Shown here piece by piece: positions 9,177 to 17,624 of a DNA stretch of 64,000 nt (positions within the stretch are counted from its first letter, which is position 1; each line of letters begins with the position of its first letter). This DNA comes from DASRBN01 sp035294305 (GTDB taxonomy: Bacteria; Chloroflexota; Ktedonobacteria; Ktedonobacterales; Ktedonobacteraceae). The position numbers were made by a program, and so were the translations under genes. The notes below the pieces were generated by a model. The model did no database searches. It saw only the letters and a list, made by a program, of their open reading frames with translations, and was not told the DNA's origin. The stretch is from contig DATGLD010000048.1 in assembly GCA_035294305.1 (NCBI GenBank), positions 186,001 through 250,000 of the forward strand, in the 5' to 3' direction.

Positions 9177-9557
9177 CTAGCGCTTCGCCGGTACAACGCA
9201 CAGGAAACCGAATGGTTCATCGCCAGTTGTGAAGAACTGATGTACTTCGTTGCCGGGAATGTAGACGACATCGCCTGGATGAAGCTCGTATTTCTCGCTA
9301 CCTGCAATAAGATTGGCGTGACCGTGCAGGATATAGACGCCATGATCGTGTGGATGCTGGTCGAGCGAGGTATGACCACCGGGCTGTACGGCGAAGTAAC
9401 GCATATGAAAATTGGGCGAGCTTTCATCAGGGCCGATGAGAATCTGGCGGGTGGCACGGTCGGCCCCGCTATTTTCCGGCCCATAAGATCGCACCGTTAC
9501 ATCCTCCCAGCGATATTCACCATTTTCTCTGCTGCCGATATGATGAATGACAGGCAT
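9177..9557 (-). CDS. Cupin domain protein
   Basis: 126 aa from ATG 9557 (GGGAG 7-8 nt upstream). A longer open frame to 9803 overlaps the preceding gene and is not used. It is a single cupin barrel with the metal motif HPHDHGVYILHGH (two-His-x-His plus a later His in GNEVHQF). Residues about 60-125 hold both conserved cupin motifs. Function is unknown. Spacing to the dehydrogenase is 80 nt, so co-transcription is likely. Confidence 0.82.
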   Translation of the reverse strand: MPVIHHIGSRENGEYRWEDVTVRSYGPENSGADRATRQILIGPDESSPNFHMRYFAVQPGGHTSLDQHPHDHGVYILHGHANLIAGSEKYELHPGDVVYIPGNEVHQFFTTGDEPFGFLCVVPAKR

Positions 9558-9610
9558 GTAATGCTCCCTATCCGGTTCTCGTGGTGATTTCTCAGCGGTT
9601 GGGGCGAATC

Positions 9611-10861
9611 TCAACTTGCGAGGATAGCAATATAGTCCGCCGGTAGCGTACAACCGCTGTAGAGTTTCAACAGTAAGGTTGGTTGGTAGAATACCGTGAC
9701 TTGCTGGCCTGCGCAGGACATGACCAGGGTGCGTGCTCCTGGCGGGAGATCCTGGCGTAACGGCTTGGCTTGACCGCGCAAATTGAAAACCCCCATGGGC
9801 CATAACTCACCTTCAGTGACAAAATCCTGCGTCTTAAAGTAGAAGAAAGGCACGCCATAGCGCATGGTGGTCTGCACATCAGTGATCAGCGTCAAGATAT
9901 GCGAAACTGCTACCTGATAGGGGCTGTAGGGATCAATACCGCAGCCCTTGAAGCAGCCTGTGCCCTCCACCACCCAGATATGCTTGCCCAGCGCGCCGCT
10001 ATTCAGGTTGACACCAAATTGCTGCGCCCAGAAGACAAATAATCCGTACAGGCTATTTGTGTACTGGTTAGGATAGCCATTATGCCAGCTATCGATGAGG
10101 CCGATGGCATGCGAGCGCCAGCTCCAGTTCCCCCCAGGATGCACCGACGTATTCATGGCATACTGCATTTGATTAAGATAGTTGGCCTGATCAACAAGCG
10201 GCGAGTAATCTACCCCTCCCACATGCGGATCAAGAGAGCCCATCAATACCGGAATACTGGGCTGTACTGCATGCACGAGCCGCTGGCAGAGATCATAGAA
10301 CCTGGCGAATGCGTCCGGCGAGACATAGGCGGTCAGAGGCGGGTCGTACTTCATCTGCTCGTTGCCACATTCCACAGCATCCGCGCCACTATGGGCCACA
10401 TCCTGCAGCGGTTTTGTATCTAACAGATGAGAGGGGTTGGGCGATTGGCAGGTTACAAGCAGAACATGGATGCCCTGCGCATGCAGGCCCTGTATTTTTT
10501 GCTGGAGCTCGGTTCCACTCACACCCTGGCCGCATGTAGGATAGCCTAAGCGTATCCACGAGAGGCCTGGCATCGTTTGCGGCGGAATGCTATCAATCCC
10601 GAGTATCTTAGCAGGGTCCGTCGTGGGAGCAAGGGTTGGCACGGGAGTGGGAGTAAGAGTCGGCGTCGCACCAGGTGGAACAGTTGGAGGTATCGTTGGT
10701 GATGCCACTTTGACTACCGGAGTAGGGGTTGCGGCCGGAGACGCCTGCGTCACCCTCGTCGCGGCTACCCGGTATGCGAAGGTAGCCACCAGCAGACTGG
10801 CAACCAGTACTCCAATACCTATAACCAGAGCTTTCCTCCTGGACCGATTGGGTGACTGCAT
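9611..10861 (-). CDS. Secreted/anchored TIM-barrel glycosidase-like protein
   Basis: 416 aa. A membrane-anchor signal (residues 12-33) is followed by a Pro/Thr linker (40-85, repeated TPTP units). A globular domain of about 325 residues has features of glycoside-hydrolase TIM barrels: AVECGNEQ (a possible acid/base glutamate) and IWVVEGTG (a possible second glutamate) at the strand ends expected for clan GH-A. Four or more cysteines suggest an extracellular disulfide-bonded domain. No exact family is assigned. It probably acts on polysaccharide outside the cell. Confidence 0.65.
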   Translation of the reverse strand: MQSPNRSRRKALVIGIGVLVASLLVATFAYRVAATRVTQASPAATPTPVVKVASPTIPPTVPPGATPTLTPTPVPTLAPTTDPAKILGIDSIPPQTMPGLSWIRLGYPTCGQGVSGTELQQKIQGLHAQGIHVLLVTCQSPNPSHLLDTKPLQDVAHSGADAVECGNEQMKYDPPLTAYVSPDAFARFYDLCQRLVHAVQPSIPVLMGSLDPHVGGVDYSPLVDQANYLNQMQYAMNTSVHPGGNWSWRSHAIGLIDSWHNGYPNQYTNSLYGLFVFWAQQFGVNLNSGALGKHIWVVEGTGCFKGCGIDPYSPYQVAVSHILTLITDVQTTMRYGVPFFYFKTQDFVTEGELWPMGVFNLRGQAKPLRQDLPPGARTLVMSCAGQQVTVFYQPTLLLKLYSGCTLPADYIAILAS

Positions 10862-11064
10862 ATCTCAACCCCCTTGCTTGCTGCAAACATACAACTTCAG
10901 CGGAGATACTTCCACTTAGTACTTTACCACCTGGAATCAAGTCACAGGAGTAAATCGACGAGGGGATAAGCAATACCAGCCAGGTTTCCCCCTGTATCTT
11001 CCCTACAGGAAGCCGGTGAGAACTGTATAATTATTCTGAGGCGCAATACAACATGCAGACGAGT
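10862..11064. other. Intergenic region after ptsI
   Basis: 203 bp separate the end of ptsI from the glycosidase-like gene. A short hairpin CCTGTA/TACAGG (about 10992-11010) without a T-run is the only structure seen. The promoter for the downstream gene should lie here, but no convincing boxes were found. Confidence 0.3.
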
Positions 11065-12870
11065 TCAGTCAAGAGATTCTAGCACGACTTGCATTTCCAT
11101 AACAGTCTCTGCCTTGAGCAATTCCAGTGCGCGCTTTTGCCAGTATTCCAGTGAGTGCCGGTGCAGCGCAGCTTTCACATTGACGATGGCCGGCGGGCTC
11201 ATGCTTAGCTCCTGCACGCCAAGTCCCGCCAACAATGGACCTATGCGCGGGTCGGCGGCGAGTTCACCGCACAGGGCGACAGCCTTGCCGTGTGATTTTG
11301 TAGCATGAACAATCTGACCAATCAGGCGCCATACCGCCGGCTCCAGGGGAGCGAACATACTACTAACACGGCTATTGGTGCGATCGGCAGCCATGGTATA
11401 CTGGAAGAGATCATTGGCCCCAATACTGAAGAAATCAACCTCACGAGCGAACGCACCAGCCATTATAGCCGCCGCGGGAGTTTCGACCATGATACCTAGC
11501 TGTGTAGCCTGGGGGATAGACTGCCCGCTCCGGACAAGTTCTTGCCGCACAGAGGTATAGATAGCACGCAGGCGGCGGACTTCTTCGAACGTTGCAACCA
11601 TGGGAAACAGGATGTGCAGATCAATAGTCGTTTCAGCGCCCGCACGCAGGAGCGCGCGAAGCTGTTGGCGCAAAAGCTCCTCATGCATGAGGTGAATACG
11701 CACTCCACGCAGACCGAGGGCAGGATTGGCTTCCTGTAGAGGACCAAGCAGCGGTTCGAGAGCAGGAAAAGGTTTATCGGCTCCAGCATCAAGCGTCCGT
11801 GCGATGATCGTCTTGCCAAACAAGGCATGATCCGCGAAAGCGCGAAAAAGCAGCATGTAGGTCTCGAACTGTTCCTGCTCATCCGGGAAGATAGGGCGTC
11901 CTCCGAAAAGAATTTCGGTGCGTAAAAGGCCGATACCCTCCGCGCCGGCCTCTGCTGCTGCCTGTGTGCCTTCCAGATCACCCACATTGGCGAAGATTTG
12001 CACGGGACGGCCATCGGCGGTTGAACCGCGCTGATTTCTCCACTGCGTCATATGCTGAGTGCGACGCCAGTTACGCTCCTGCCACCGCTGATCCATGCTG
12101 GTACGTAAGAGTCGCTGCTGTTCTGCAACGGGATGAAGATAAAGCAATCCCTGGGTGCCATCAATCGCAATCTGCTGACCCTCTCGTAGTATATCGAGCA
12201 GGTGAGGATCGATACCGGCAATGGCGGGAATCTCCAGCGCGCGGGCAATGATCGCGGCATGTGTCGTTGGGCCACCTACTACCGTGCAAATACCAAGAAT
12301 TGATTCTGGATTCAAGTTCACTGTATCTGAAGGCGTGAGGTCGTGGGCGACTAACAGGACCCCTTTGCTGTCATCACCACCGGTTCCATCACTGGTAGTA
12401 TATTGCAGGTGACGAATGGCACGTTTGGCCACATCACGTATATCGGCAGCACGAGCAGCCAGCGTCTCATTCTCAAGCGCCTCAAGTTCCCTTGCCTGGC
12501 GTTCCGCGGCCTCATGCAATGCTCTCGAAGCCGAATACTGCTGCCCGATTAGCTCTACTGCCTCATCCAGCAATTCGGGGTCTTGCAGCATCAATCGTTG
12601 CGCCTCAAAAATGCCCGCCTCGCCGGGTCCCACCGCTTGCGCTACCTGCTCGGCTAGCCGGCGCAGTTCCTCTACCGCCTTAGCGATGGCCTGCAGCAAA
12701 CGATGCTGTTCAGCCTCGATCCGCTCAGCAGCAATCGTGGCCGCATCTATAGAGAGTTTGGACTGTCTGGAAATACGTACCGGGCCAATAGCGATACCAG
12801 GAGAAATAGCCAGCACACGCATAGGCTCGACCACAAAATTGCTTTCACCGGCCATCATCGTGAAACTCAT
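11065..12870 (-). CDS. ptsI: PTS enzyme I (PEP-protein phosphotransferase)
   Basis: 601 aa, full length. The N-terminal HPr-binding helices are about 20-160. The phospho-histidine domain has the active-site His204 in GGPTTHAAIIAR. The PEP-binding TIM barrel (about 270-590) has LRTEILF, ARTLDAGADKP and the FSIGANDLFQYT block. It takes phosphate from PEP and passes it to HPr. The ATG overlaps the ptsH stop by 4 nt (ATGA), so translation is coupled. It is the last gene of the glpF-dhaKLM-ptsHI operon. Confidence 0.95.
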   Translation of the reverse strand: MSFTMMAGESNFVVEPMRVLAISPGIAIGPVRISRQSKLSIDAATIAAERIEAEQHRLLQAIAKAVEELRRLAEQVAQAVGPGEAGIFEAQRLMLQDPELLDEAVELIGQQYSASRALHEAAERQARELEALENETLAARAADIRDVAKRAIRHLQYTTSDGTGGDDSKGVLLVAHDLTPSDTVNLNPESILGICTVVGGPTTHAAIIARALEIPAIAGIDPHLLDILREGQQIAIDGTQGLLYLHPVAEQQRLLRTSMDQRWQERNWRRTQHMTQWRNQRGSTADGRPVQIFANVGDLEGTQAAAEAGAEGIGLLRTEILFGGRPIFPDEQEQFETYMLLFRAFADHALFGKTIIARTLDAGADKPFPALEPLLGPLQEANPALGLRGVRIHLMHEELLRQQLRALLRAGAETTIDLHILFPMVATFEEVRRLRAIYTSVRQELVRSGQSIPQATQLGIMVETPAAAIMAGAFAREVDFFSIGANDLFQYTMAADRTNSRVSSMFAPLEPAVWRLIGQIVHATKSHGKAVALCGELAADPRIGPLLAGLGVQELSMSPPAIVNVKAALHRHSLEYWQKRALELLKAETVMEMQVVLESLD

Positions 12871-13142
12871 TCCTCTTCGTCAAACTTACGCTCTACAAGT
12901 TCTGTTAATGTTCGCAGGGCCTCCTCTGCATCTTCGCCCTCGGCACGCAGTAGAATAGTATTGCCCTGGACAGCACCAAGCTTCAGCACTCCCATGATAC
13001 TCTTCGCGTTTGCCGCCTTGTCACCACAACTGACCTGGATGCGTGATTGGAACTGGGCTGCCGCCTGAACGAGAAGGCTTGCAGGACGAGCATGCAAACC
13101 AACCTTATTGACGATCACGACACTTTTTTCTGCTACTGGCAC
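12867..13142 (-). CDS. ptsH: HPr phosphocarrier protein
   Basis: 91 aa, GTG start with AAAGGA 7 nt upstream. The phosphorylated His17 is in GLHARPAS. The regulatory-serine equivalent is Ser48 in AKSIMG. It carries phosphate from EI to DhaM. Retention of the serine suggests an HPr kinase could act on it, which cannot be tested here. It lies 14 nt after dhaM and overlaps ptsI. Confidence 0.95.
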   Translation of the reverse strand: MPVAEKSVVIVNKVGLHARPASLLVQAAAQFQSRIQVSCGDKAANAKSIMGVLKLGAVQGNTILLRAEGEDAEEALRTLTELVERKFDEEE

Positions 13143-13156
13143 ATGCTTGTCCTTTC

Positions 13157-13567
13157 CTACATCTCTTTTGCGTGTACTTTTGGCAACGTATGGGCATTGG
13201 CGGCTGCCTCGGCCACCTCCTGCAGGCTATTACCGATCGAGGCTTCCACAGCGGCGATGACCGCTCCCTCTACTAATGGGGCAGGGCTGATCACAACATG
13301 TTGCTCTCGACCCGGCGGGAATGCCTCAACCGCCATTTCGGTTGCCATTACCGCACTCCCAAGGTCAAGCAGCACCAGGATGCCATCAGGCCCATTCACT
13401 TTTTGCAGCGCCTCTAGAATCTTTTCTACTGAAGTTCCGAGGGTTCCGTCAGCGCTGCCCCCTGCCGCGGCAATTGCTACCTTTCCCTGGGCCATTTGCC
13501 CGGCCAGTTCAGCCACACCTTCCGCCAATCGCGCGCTGTGGGATACGATAACTAAGCCAACCGTCAT
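13157..13567 (-). CDS. dhaM: DhaM, phosphoryl donor subunit of dihydroxyacetone kinase
   Basis: 136 aa, one EIIA-mannose-type domain. His10 in GLVIVSHS is the expected phosphorylation site; GGSADGTLGTS and LLDLGSA are typical of DhaM. It passes phosphate from HPr to the ADP bound on DhaL. E. coli DhaM is a three-domain fusion (EIIA-HPr-truncated EI). Here the domains are separate genes and EI is complete. Confidence 0.93.
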   Translation of the reverse strand: MTVGLVIVSHSARLAEGVAELAGQMAQGKVAIAAAGGSADGTLGTSVEKILEALQKVNGPDGILVLLDLGSAVMATEMAVEAFPPGREQHVVISPAPLVEGAVIAAVEASIGNSLQEVAEAAANAHTLPKVHAKEM

Positions 13568-13683
13568 GGACCTTGTCTCCTTTGTTTTGCCAGCGCATTG
13601 AAATTTGACCTTCTTGGATGTAGTGGCTCTCCTAGTCCCACAGGGACGTGACAGGAGCCAGGCGCTTTCCCGAATCCGTCCGT

Positions 13684-14316
13684 TTAGGGATTGAAAGATT
13701 GAAACAGCGTTTTGAGTATCAGCCAGCTAGATGTCGCACCGGGGTCCTGATGCCCAATGCTGCGCTCACCGAGATAACTGGCGCGTCCTTTCGTGGCGAG
13801 CATGGGAATCGTAGCTCTCATACCATTTTCAGCAGCACCGGTAGCACGATGAAGCAATTCCGCAAGGCCCAGGTGTTGTGCCTCCGCGTCTTTTGCTGCT
13901 GCCAACGCGGGAGTAAGCGCATCAACCATGGTTTTCTCACCCGGCCGCGCCTTACCACGGGCCTTTATACCCTCCAGTGCGGCCTCCAACATCGTAACAA
14001 CATCGGATTCATAGAGTTCGTGCTTCCCCGCAGTTGCTATGCCGGCACGCAGAAAGGCAGTCCCATAAAGCGGACCACTCGCTCCCCCAACCGTTGATAC
14101 CAGTGTCGTACCAACCGTTTTAAGAATTGAGCCAATATCCATCTGCTCTACTGCCGGCAGCTTCTCCATCACTGCCTTAAAGCCTCGATCCATATTGATG
14201 CCATGATCCGCGTCCCCAATGGCTGAGTCGAGTTGGGTAAGATAGTCGCGGTTCTCATGAAGAACCTGTGCCAACTGATGCAACCAGCGCACAGTATCTT
14301 CGGTAGTAATTGGCAT
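13684..14316 (-). CDS. dhaL: DhaL, ADP-binding subunit of dihydroxyacetone kinase
   Basis: 210 aa from ATG 14316 (GGAGGAG upstream). A longer frame to 14415 has no support. The magnesium/ADP site is the aspartate cluster DSAIGDADHG...NMDRGF. Glycine-rich VGGASGPLYGT and GARPGEKTMVD-like loops follow. It holds ADP as a cofactor, accepts phosphate from DhaM and gives it to dihydroxyacetone bound by DhaK. Confidence 0.94.
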   Translation of the reverse strand: MPITTEDTVRWLHQLAQVLHENRDYLTQLDSAIGDADHGINMDRGFKAVMEKLPAVEQMDIGSILKTVGTTLVSTVGGASGPLYGTAFLRAGIATAGKHELYESDVVTMLEAALEGIKARGKARPGEKTMVDALTPALAAAKDAEAQHLGLAELLHRATGAAENGMRATIPMLATKGRASYLGERSIGHQDPGATSSWLILKTLFQSFNP

Positions 14317-14587
14317 GCTCTCCTCCAGACTTGATAGGGCAAACCCTGGGGGCCTGTCATTCTTCGCTTCGTTCAGAACCCGCGTGCTGCCAGAGACTCT
14401 GGGCGAGGCGAACAATGACAGGTTACCGAGTATTCCGTTTCACTCCTGCGTGTTAACATTGCCGGGCTTCCGTGCGGGATACTCCCACAAGGGCTGGCGT
14501 CCTCTACCCGGCTTTGTCATATTGTACGACACGGCAACTGAAACACAGCAGTGAAAGCAAGGTCTAGCCGCTTGCGATTCCGCTGCG
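14317..14587 (-). other. Intergenic spacer between dhaK and dhaL with inverted repeat
   Basis: 271 bp lie inside the operon with no gene. It holds an imperfect 19-bp inverted repeat (14353-14371 with 14404-14422, about two mismatches, CCTGTCATT...AATGACAGG) that would fold in mRNA. It may be a repeat insertion or an mRNA-stability element. Confidence 0.5.
14353..14422. repeat. Imperfect inverted repeat inside the dha operon
   Basis: CCTGTCATTcTTCGCtTCG (14353-14371) and its inverted mate (14404-14422) differ at about two positions and are 32 nt apart. Located between dhaK and dhaL. Confidence 0.5.
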
Positions 14588-15589
14588 CTACACGCCCCAA
14601 CGCAGAGCCGGTGTATGTACCGGAGCATCCCAATAGCGGATCAATTCATCATTCAGGCGCAGCAGGGTGATGGAACAGCCAGCCATTTCGAGCGAGGTGA
14701 TGTAGTTGCCAATGAGCGAGCGCGCAATCGTGATATCTCTGCCGCGCAGAATTTTAGCCAGTTCGTTGGCAACAATATACAGCTCGATCAGAGGCGTACC
14801 ACCCATGCCGTTGACGAAGGCGAGCACGCGCTCACCGGACTTGAGACCCAGGTCCTCTATAATAGGCATAGCAAGCATCTCGGTGATCTCCGACGCCGGC
14901 GCGAGTTTGACGCGCCGCCGGCCCGGTTCGCCGTGAATCCCAATACCGATCTCCATCTCATCTTCGCCGAGTTCGAATGTGGGTTTGCCCGCTGCTGGAA
15001 CGACGCAGGAAGTGAGGGCCATGCCCATACTGCGGCCCTGATCATTGACCTTGCGTGCCAGCGCCGCCACATCCGCCAGGGGGGCGCCCGTCTCGGCAAA
15101 GCCGCCCACGATCTTTTCGAGCAGGACGGTAACGCCCACACCGCGCCGGCCTGCTGTATAAAGGCTATCCTGCACGGCTACGTCGTCATTCGTGACAATA
15201 CTCTCGACCTCAATACCCTCGGCTCCGGCCAATTCGGCAGCCATCTCAAAATTGAGCACGTCACCGGTGTAGTTCTTCACGATATGCAATACACCGGACC
15301 CGCCATTGACAGCACGGGTCGCGGCCAGCATCTGGTCGGGCACCGGCGAGGTAAAGACTTCACCGGGGCAGGCGGCATCAAGCATACCGCGCCCGACGAA
15401 ACCACCATGCATCGGCTCGTGGCCGCTGCCACCACCGGAAATGACGCCCACCTTGCCGCGCACCGGAGCATCGGCCCGCACGACGATCTGGTTTTCGAAA
15501 TCAACGCGGAGCAGCTCAGGATGCAGGGCCTGCATGCCCGCGAGTTCCTCTTTTACGGCATCCTCAACCCTGTTAATCAACTTCTTCAT
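14588..15589 (-). CDS. dhaK: DhaK, dihydroxyacetone-binding subunit
   Basis: 333 aa from ATG 15589 (AAAGGAGA 7 nt upstream). The substrate forms a hemiaminal with a conserved histidine, here His219 in GIGIHGEPG. SGGGSGHEPMH and KNYTGDVLNF are hallmark blocks. With DhaL and DhaM it converts dihydroxyacetone to dihydroxyacetone phosphate using PEP. It lies 39 nt after glpF. Confidence 0.95.
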   Translation of the reverse strand: MKKLINRVEDAVKEELAGMQALHPELLRVDFENQIVVRADAPVRGKVGVISGGGSGHEPMHGGFVGRGMLDAACPGEVFTSPVPDQMLAATRAVNGGSGVLHIVKNYTGDVLNFEMAAELAGAEGIEVESIVTNDDVAVQDSLYTAGRRGVGVTVLLEKIVGGFAETGAPLADVAALARKVNDQGRSMGMALTSCVVPAAGKPTFELGEDEMEIGIGIHGEPGRRRVKLAPASEITEMLAMPIIEDLGLKSGERVLAFVNGMGGTPLIELYIVANELAKILRGRDITIARSLIGNYITSLEMAGCSITLLRLNDELIRYWDAPVHTPALRWGV

Positions 15590-15628
15590 TGCTGGTCTCC
15601 TTTCAGCATGCATGTGAATGCATGATTA

Positions 15629-16405
15629 TTAGCGGCCCTCGACGGCCGATTTTTCAATGCCGCCAAGTTCGGGCGTTCCTACCTGGCGAGCGCGCGTCAT
15701 GAAGTCATAGCCCAGCACACCCAGAACAGCACCCAGCAACGGACCTACGAAGTAGACAATCAAATGCGCGAAATTGTATGTGCCACCAAAAACTACCTGC
15801 AGTACAGCGGGACCAAGCGTACGCGCGGGATTGAGAGATGGGCCCGTGATAGGTCCCATCACAATCACCTCGCCCGCCACGATCAAACCAATGATCAGGC
15901 CGGCCCAACCGGCAGGCGCCCGGCCATCGACGGCCGTACCCATAATCACGAAGAGCAGCAGGAACGTTCCCACCACCTCAATCGCGATTGCCTGGGGATA
16001 ACTGGTTACCGCCTCATTAAAGTTCGTTGGCCCAAAGCCAATTGTCGCGGCCGCTGAACCGCCGAAAATCAGAGCGATGCCTAACGCGCCAAGAAATCCA
16101 CCCACAAACTGGGCCACCCAATAGACGAAGGCCTCGTTCCAGGGAATACGCTTCGTGACGGCAAAAGCAAATGTGACCGCGGGATTGATGTGGCAGCCTG
16201 ATATATGGCCAATCGCATAAACCATGGCCGCGATAGCCACCGCGAACGCCAGGCCGATCATACCAAGATCCGCCATACTAAATGCGCCCGTTTTACCAAG
16301 CAGTAGAAAGGTTGCGGGAATCGAGCCTGGGCCGATAAGCACAAGGAAGCCTGTTCCTAACATCTCGGCCACAAACTTCTGCGTTAATGTTGGTGTCCGG
16401 TCCAT
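15629..16405 (-). CDS. glpF: Aquaglyceroporin (GlpF/MIP family)
   Basis: 258 aa from ATG 16405. An upstream TTG (16498) or a CTG at 16429, the latter behind a good AAAGGAGAG, are possible alternative starts. Six membrane segments and two half-helix NPA motifs are present (CHINPAVT and PSLNPART). The family conducts glycerol, water and small polyols. As first gene of a dha operon it probably admits glycerol or dihydroxyacetone. Confidence 0.9.
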   Translation of the reverse strand: MDRTPTLTQKFVAEMLGTGFLVLIGPGSIPATFLLLGKTGAFSMADLGMIGLAFAVAIAAMVYAIGHISGCHINPAVTFAFAVTKRIPWNEAFVYWVAQFVGGFLGALGIALIFGGSAAATIGFGPTNFNEAVTSYPQAIAIEVVGTFLLLFVIMGTAVDGRAPAGWAGLIIGLIVAGEVIVMGPITGPSLNPARTLGPAVLQVVFGGTYNFAHLIVYFVGPLLGAVLGVLGYDFMTRARQVGTPELGGIEKSAVEGR

Positions 16406-16678
16406 ACCAGTCTGGCCTGCCCTATACAGCAGGCCCTCTCCTTTCGAATAGGTATCATTTTCGACATCAGTAACAAAACAAGCCGTTAATTTTGACAACC
16501 AGGACCATCATCTGAAAAACCATTTGCAGGGCAGCCCATGCGTTTCCTTTTATACAGACCTTGTTCAACCGGAACAGCCCTGCCGGATATATTGCTCCTT
16601 GCGCACCTCCTTTCATGGCCCTCATCCGGTGCATGGGTCTCTACCTTCCGGCCAGGTAAATACCTCCTGCTATCCCTA

Positions 16679-16696
16679 TTGCAATATTCGTGCCAA
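16679..16696 (-). promoter_or_regulatory. Sigma-54 (-24/-12) promoter for glpF-dhaKLM-ptsHI
   Basis: The minus strand reads TTGGCACGAATATTGCAA, matching the RpoN consensus TGGCACG-N4-TTGCW at every defined position. Transcription would start near 16668, about 260 nt before ATG 16405. A sigma-54 activator gene lies just upstream. Confidence 0.85.
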
Positions 16697-16835
16697 TGAA
16701 GAATCTTTAAGAAGAGCAATCGGGGCCAGATAGAGTTCTATCGGCCTGGATAAGGTGATCAGCTTTGTTAGATGACAAAAAATATGGCAGGTGGAAGGAT
16801 TGAATGAGGGGGACAATGGTGGATATCAGGTGGGA

Positions 16836-16906
16836 AAGGCGTTGCAAGTTTGCAACGCCTTGTTTTGGAGTTTCAAATGTGAAACAGGATGTTGCAAGTT
16901 TGCAAC
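16836..16906. promoter_or_regulatory. Three 16-bp palindromes, probable activator (enhancer) sites
   Basis: GTTGCAAGTTTGCAAC occurs twice exactly (16841-16856 and 16891-16906); the first is embedded in a longer 12-bp-arm palindrome at 16836-16861. Between them GTTTCAAATGTGAAAC (16870-16885) matches at 12 of 16 positions. Starts are 29 and 21 bp apart. All lie about 145-210 bp upstream of the -24 element, the usual range for sigma-54 activators. Confidence 0.7.
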
Positions 16907-17062
16907 GTAATAATATAATGGCTCACTTCTTCTGCAGTTAGTAGATGAGCCCCAGCACTGAGAGCTCAAAAGGTGGATACAGAAGAAACTGGAGAACATT
17001 TTCCCTTTCGTGCAGCAGCTTCCGCTTCCTGATTTTGTAGCCACCAGATATGGCCAACTGAT

Positions 17063-17587
17063 TTACGATGCCGCGTTTTCTTCAACCAACACCGCCAGAA
17101 CCTGAGCAAATGTTTGACACTCAATCGGTCTTTTGTTCAGGTGTGAGAGTAAGGCTCGTGCTGGCAAAAGGACGTTCTTCTCATAGGTATGGTTCCATTG
17201 CAGGAGGTTGAAAAGCGACGCCAACGTTTCCTTCTTCCTGGAGGAGGATCGGCCCAACAAGTGGAGCACAAAGCGTTTCAGCAGGCGCCAGTCACGGAGC
17301 CACACCGAAGGAGTGAGCAGAAGAATGAGTTCCGCGCGTTCAAAGCTCGGGGGGAGCCATTTGTAATAGGCTCCCTCGATAACCCAGGCCTCCTGGCTTA
17401 CCAGGGCTGCAAGGGCTTGATCTCTCTGTTGCGGGCCTGCCCGGACTCCATATGTAGGTGTAGCAGGGTCCCAGAACAGCTCATCGAGATCATACGCCGC
17501 AATTCCGTAGCTGCCGGCAATTTTAGCCGCCACAAAGGATTTCCCACTGCCTGGTCCCCCAAGCACATGAATTCTGTGATAGCGCAC
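17063..17587 (-). CDS. P-loop NTPase, topology-modulation/adenylate-kinase-like
   Basis: 174 aa, GTG start (GAGGAAAG upstream). Walker A is GGPGSGKS near residue 10. YDLDELFWDP and WVIEGAY match the FlaR/topology modulation family of small kinase-like proteins. The reaction is unknown. It sits between dhaR and the dha operon on the same strand, but nothing links it to dihydroxyacetone. Confidence 0.8.
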   Translation of the reverse strand: MRYHRIHVLGGPGSGKSFVAAKIAGSYGIAAYDLDELFWDPATPTYGVRAGPQQRDQALAALVSQEAWVIEGAYYKWLPPSFERAELILLLTPSVWLRDWRLLKRFVLHLLGRSSSRKKETLASLFNLLQWNHTYEKNVLLPARALLSHLNKRPIECQTFAQVLAVLVEENAAS

Positions 17588-17624
17588 AGGCTTTCCTCTC
17601 TATAGCAATGATGACCGGTCAGAA

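Larger units (their letters stand above)
16406..17062 (-). promoter_or_regulatory. Upstream control region of the dha-pts operon
   Basis: 657 bp with no convincing gene. Reading toward glpF it holds three palindromes (16836-16906), a sigma-54 promoter (16679-16696) and a leader of about 260 nt to ATG 16405. The leader contains an AAAGGAGGT with no start codon after it, and a 17-codon frame (16486-16539) behind AAGGAA that could be a leader peptide. The latter is weakly supported. Confidence 0.65.

Noticed and set aside
14615..15625. A 336-codon plus-strand open frame
   Set aside because: Exact antisense shadow of dhaK.
16826..17044. A 72-codon minus-strand open frame upstream of glpF
   Set aside because: It consists largely of the palindromic activator sites and has no homology; regulatory DNA explains the region better.
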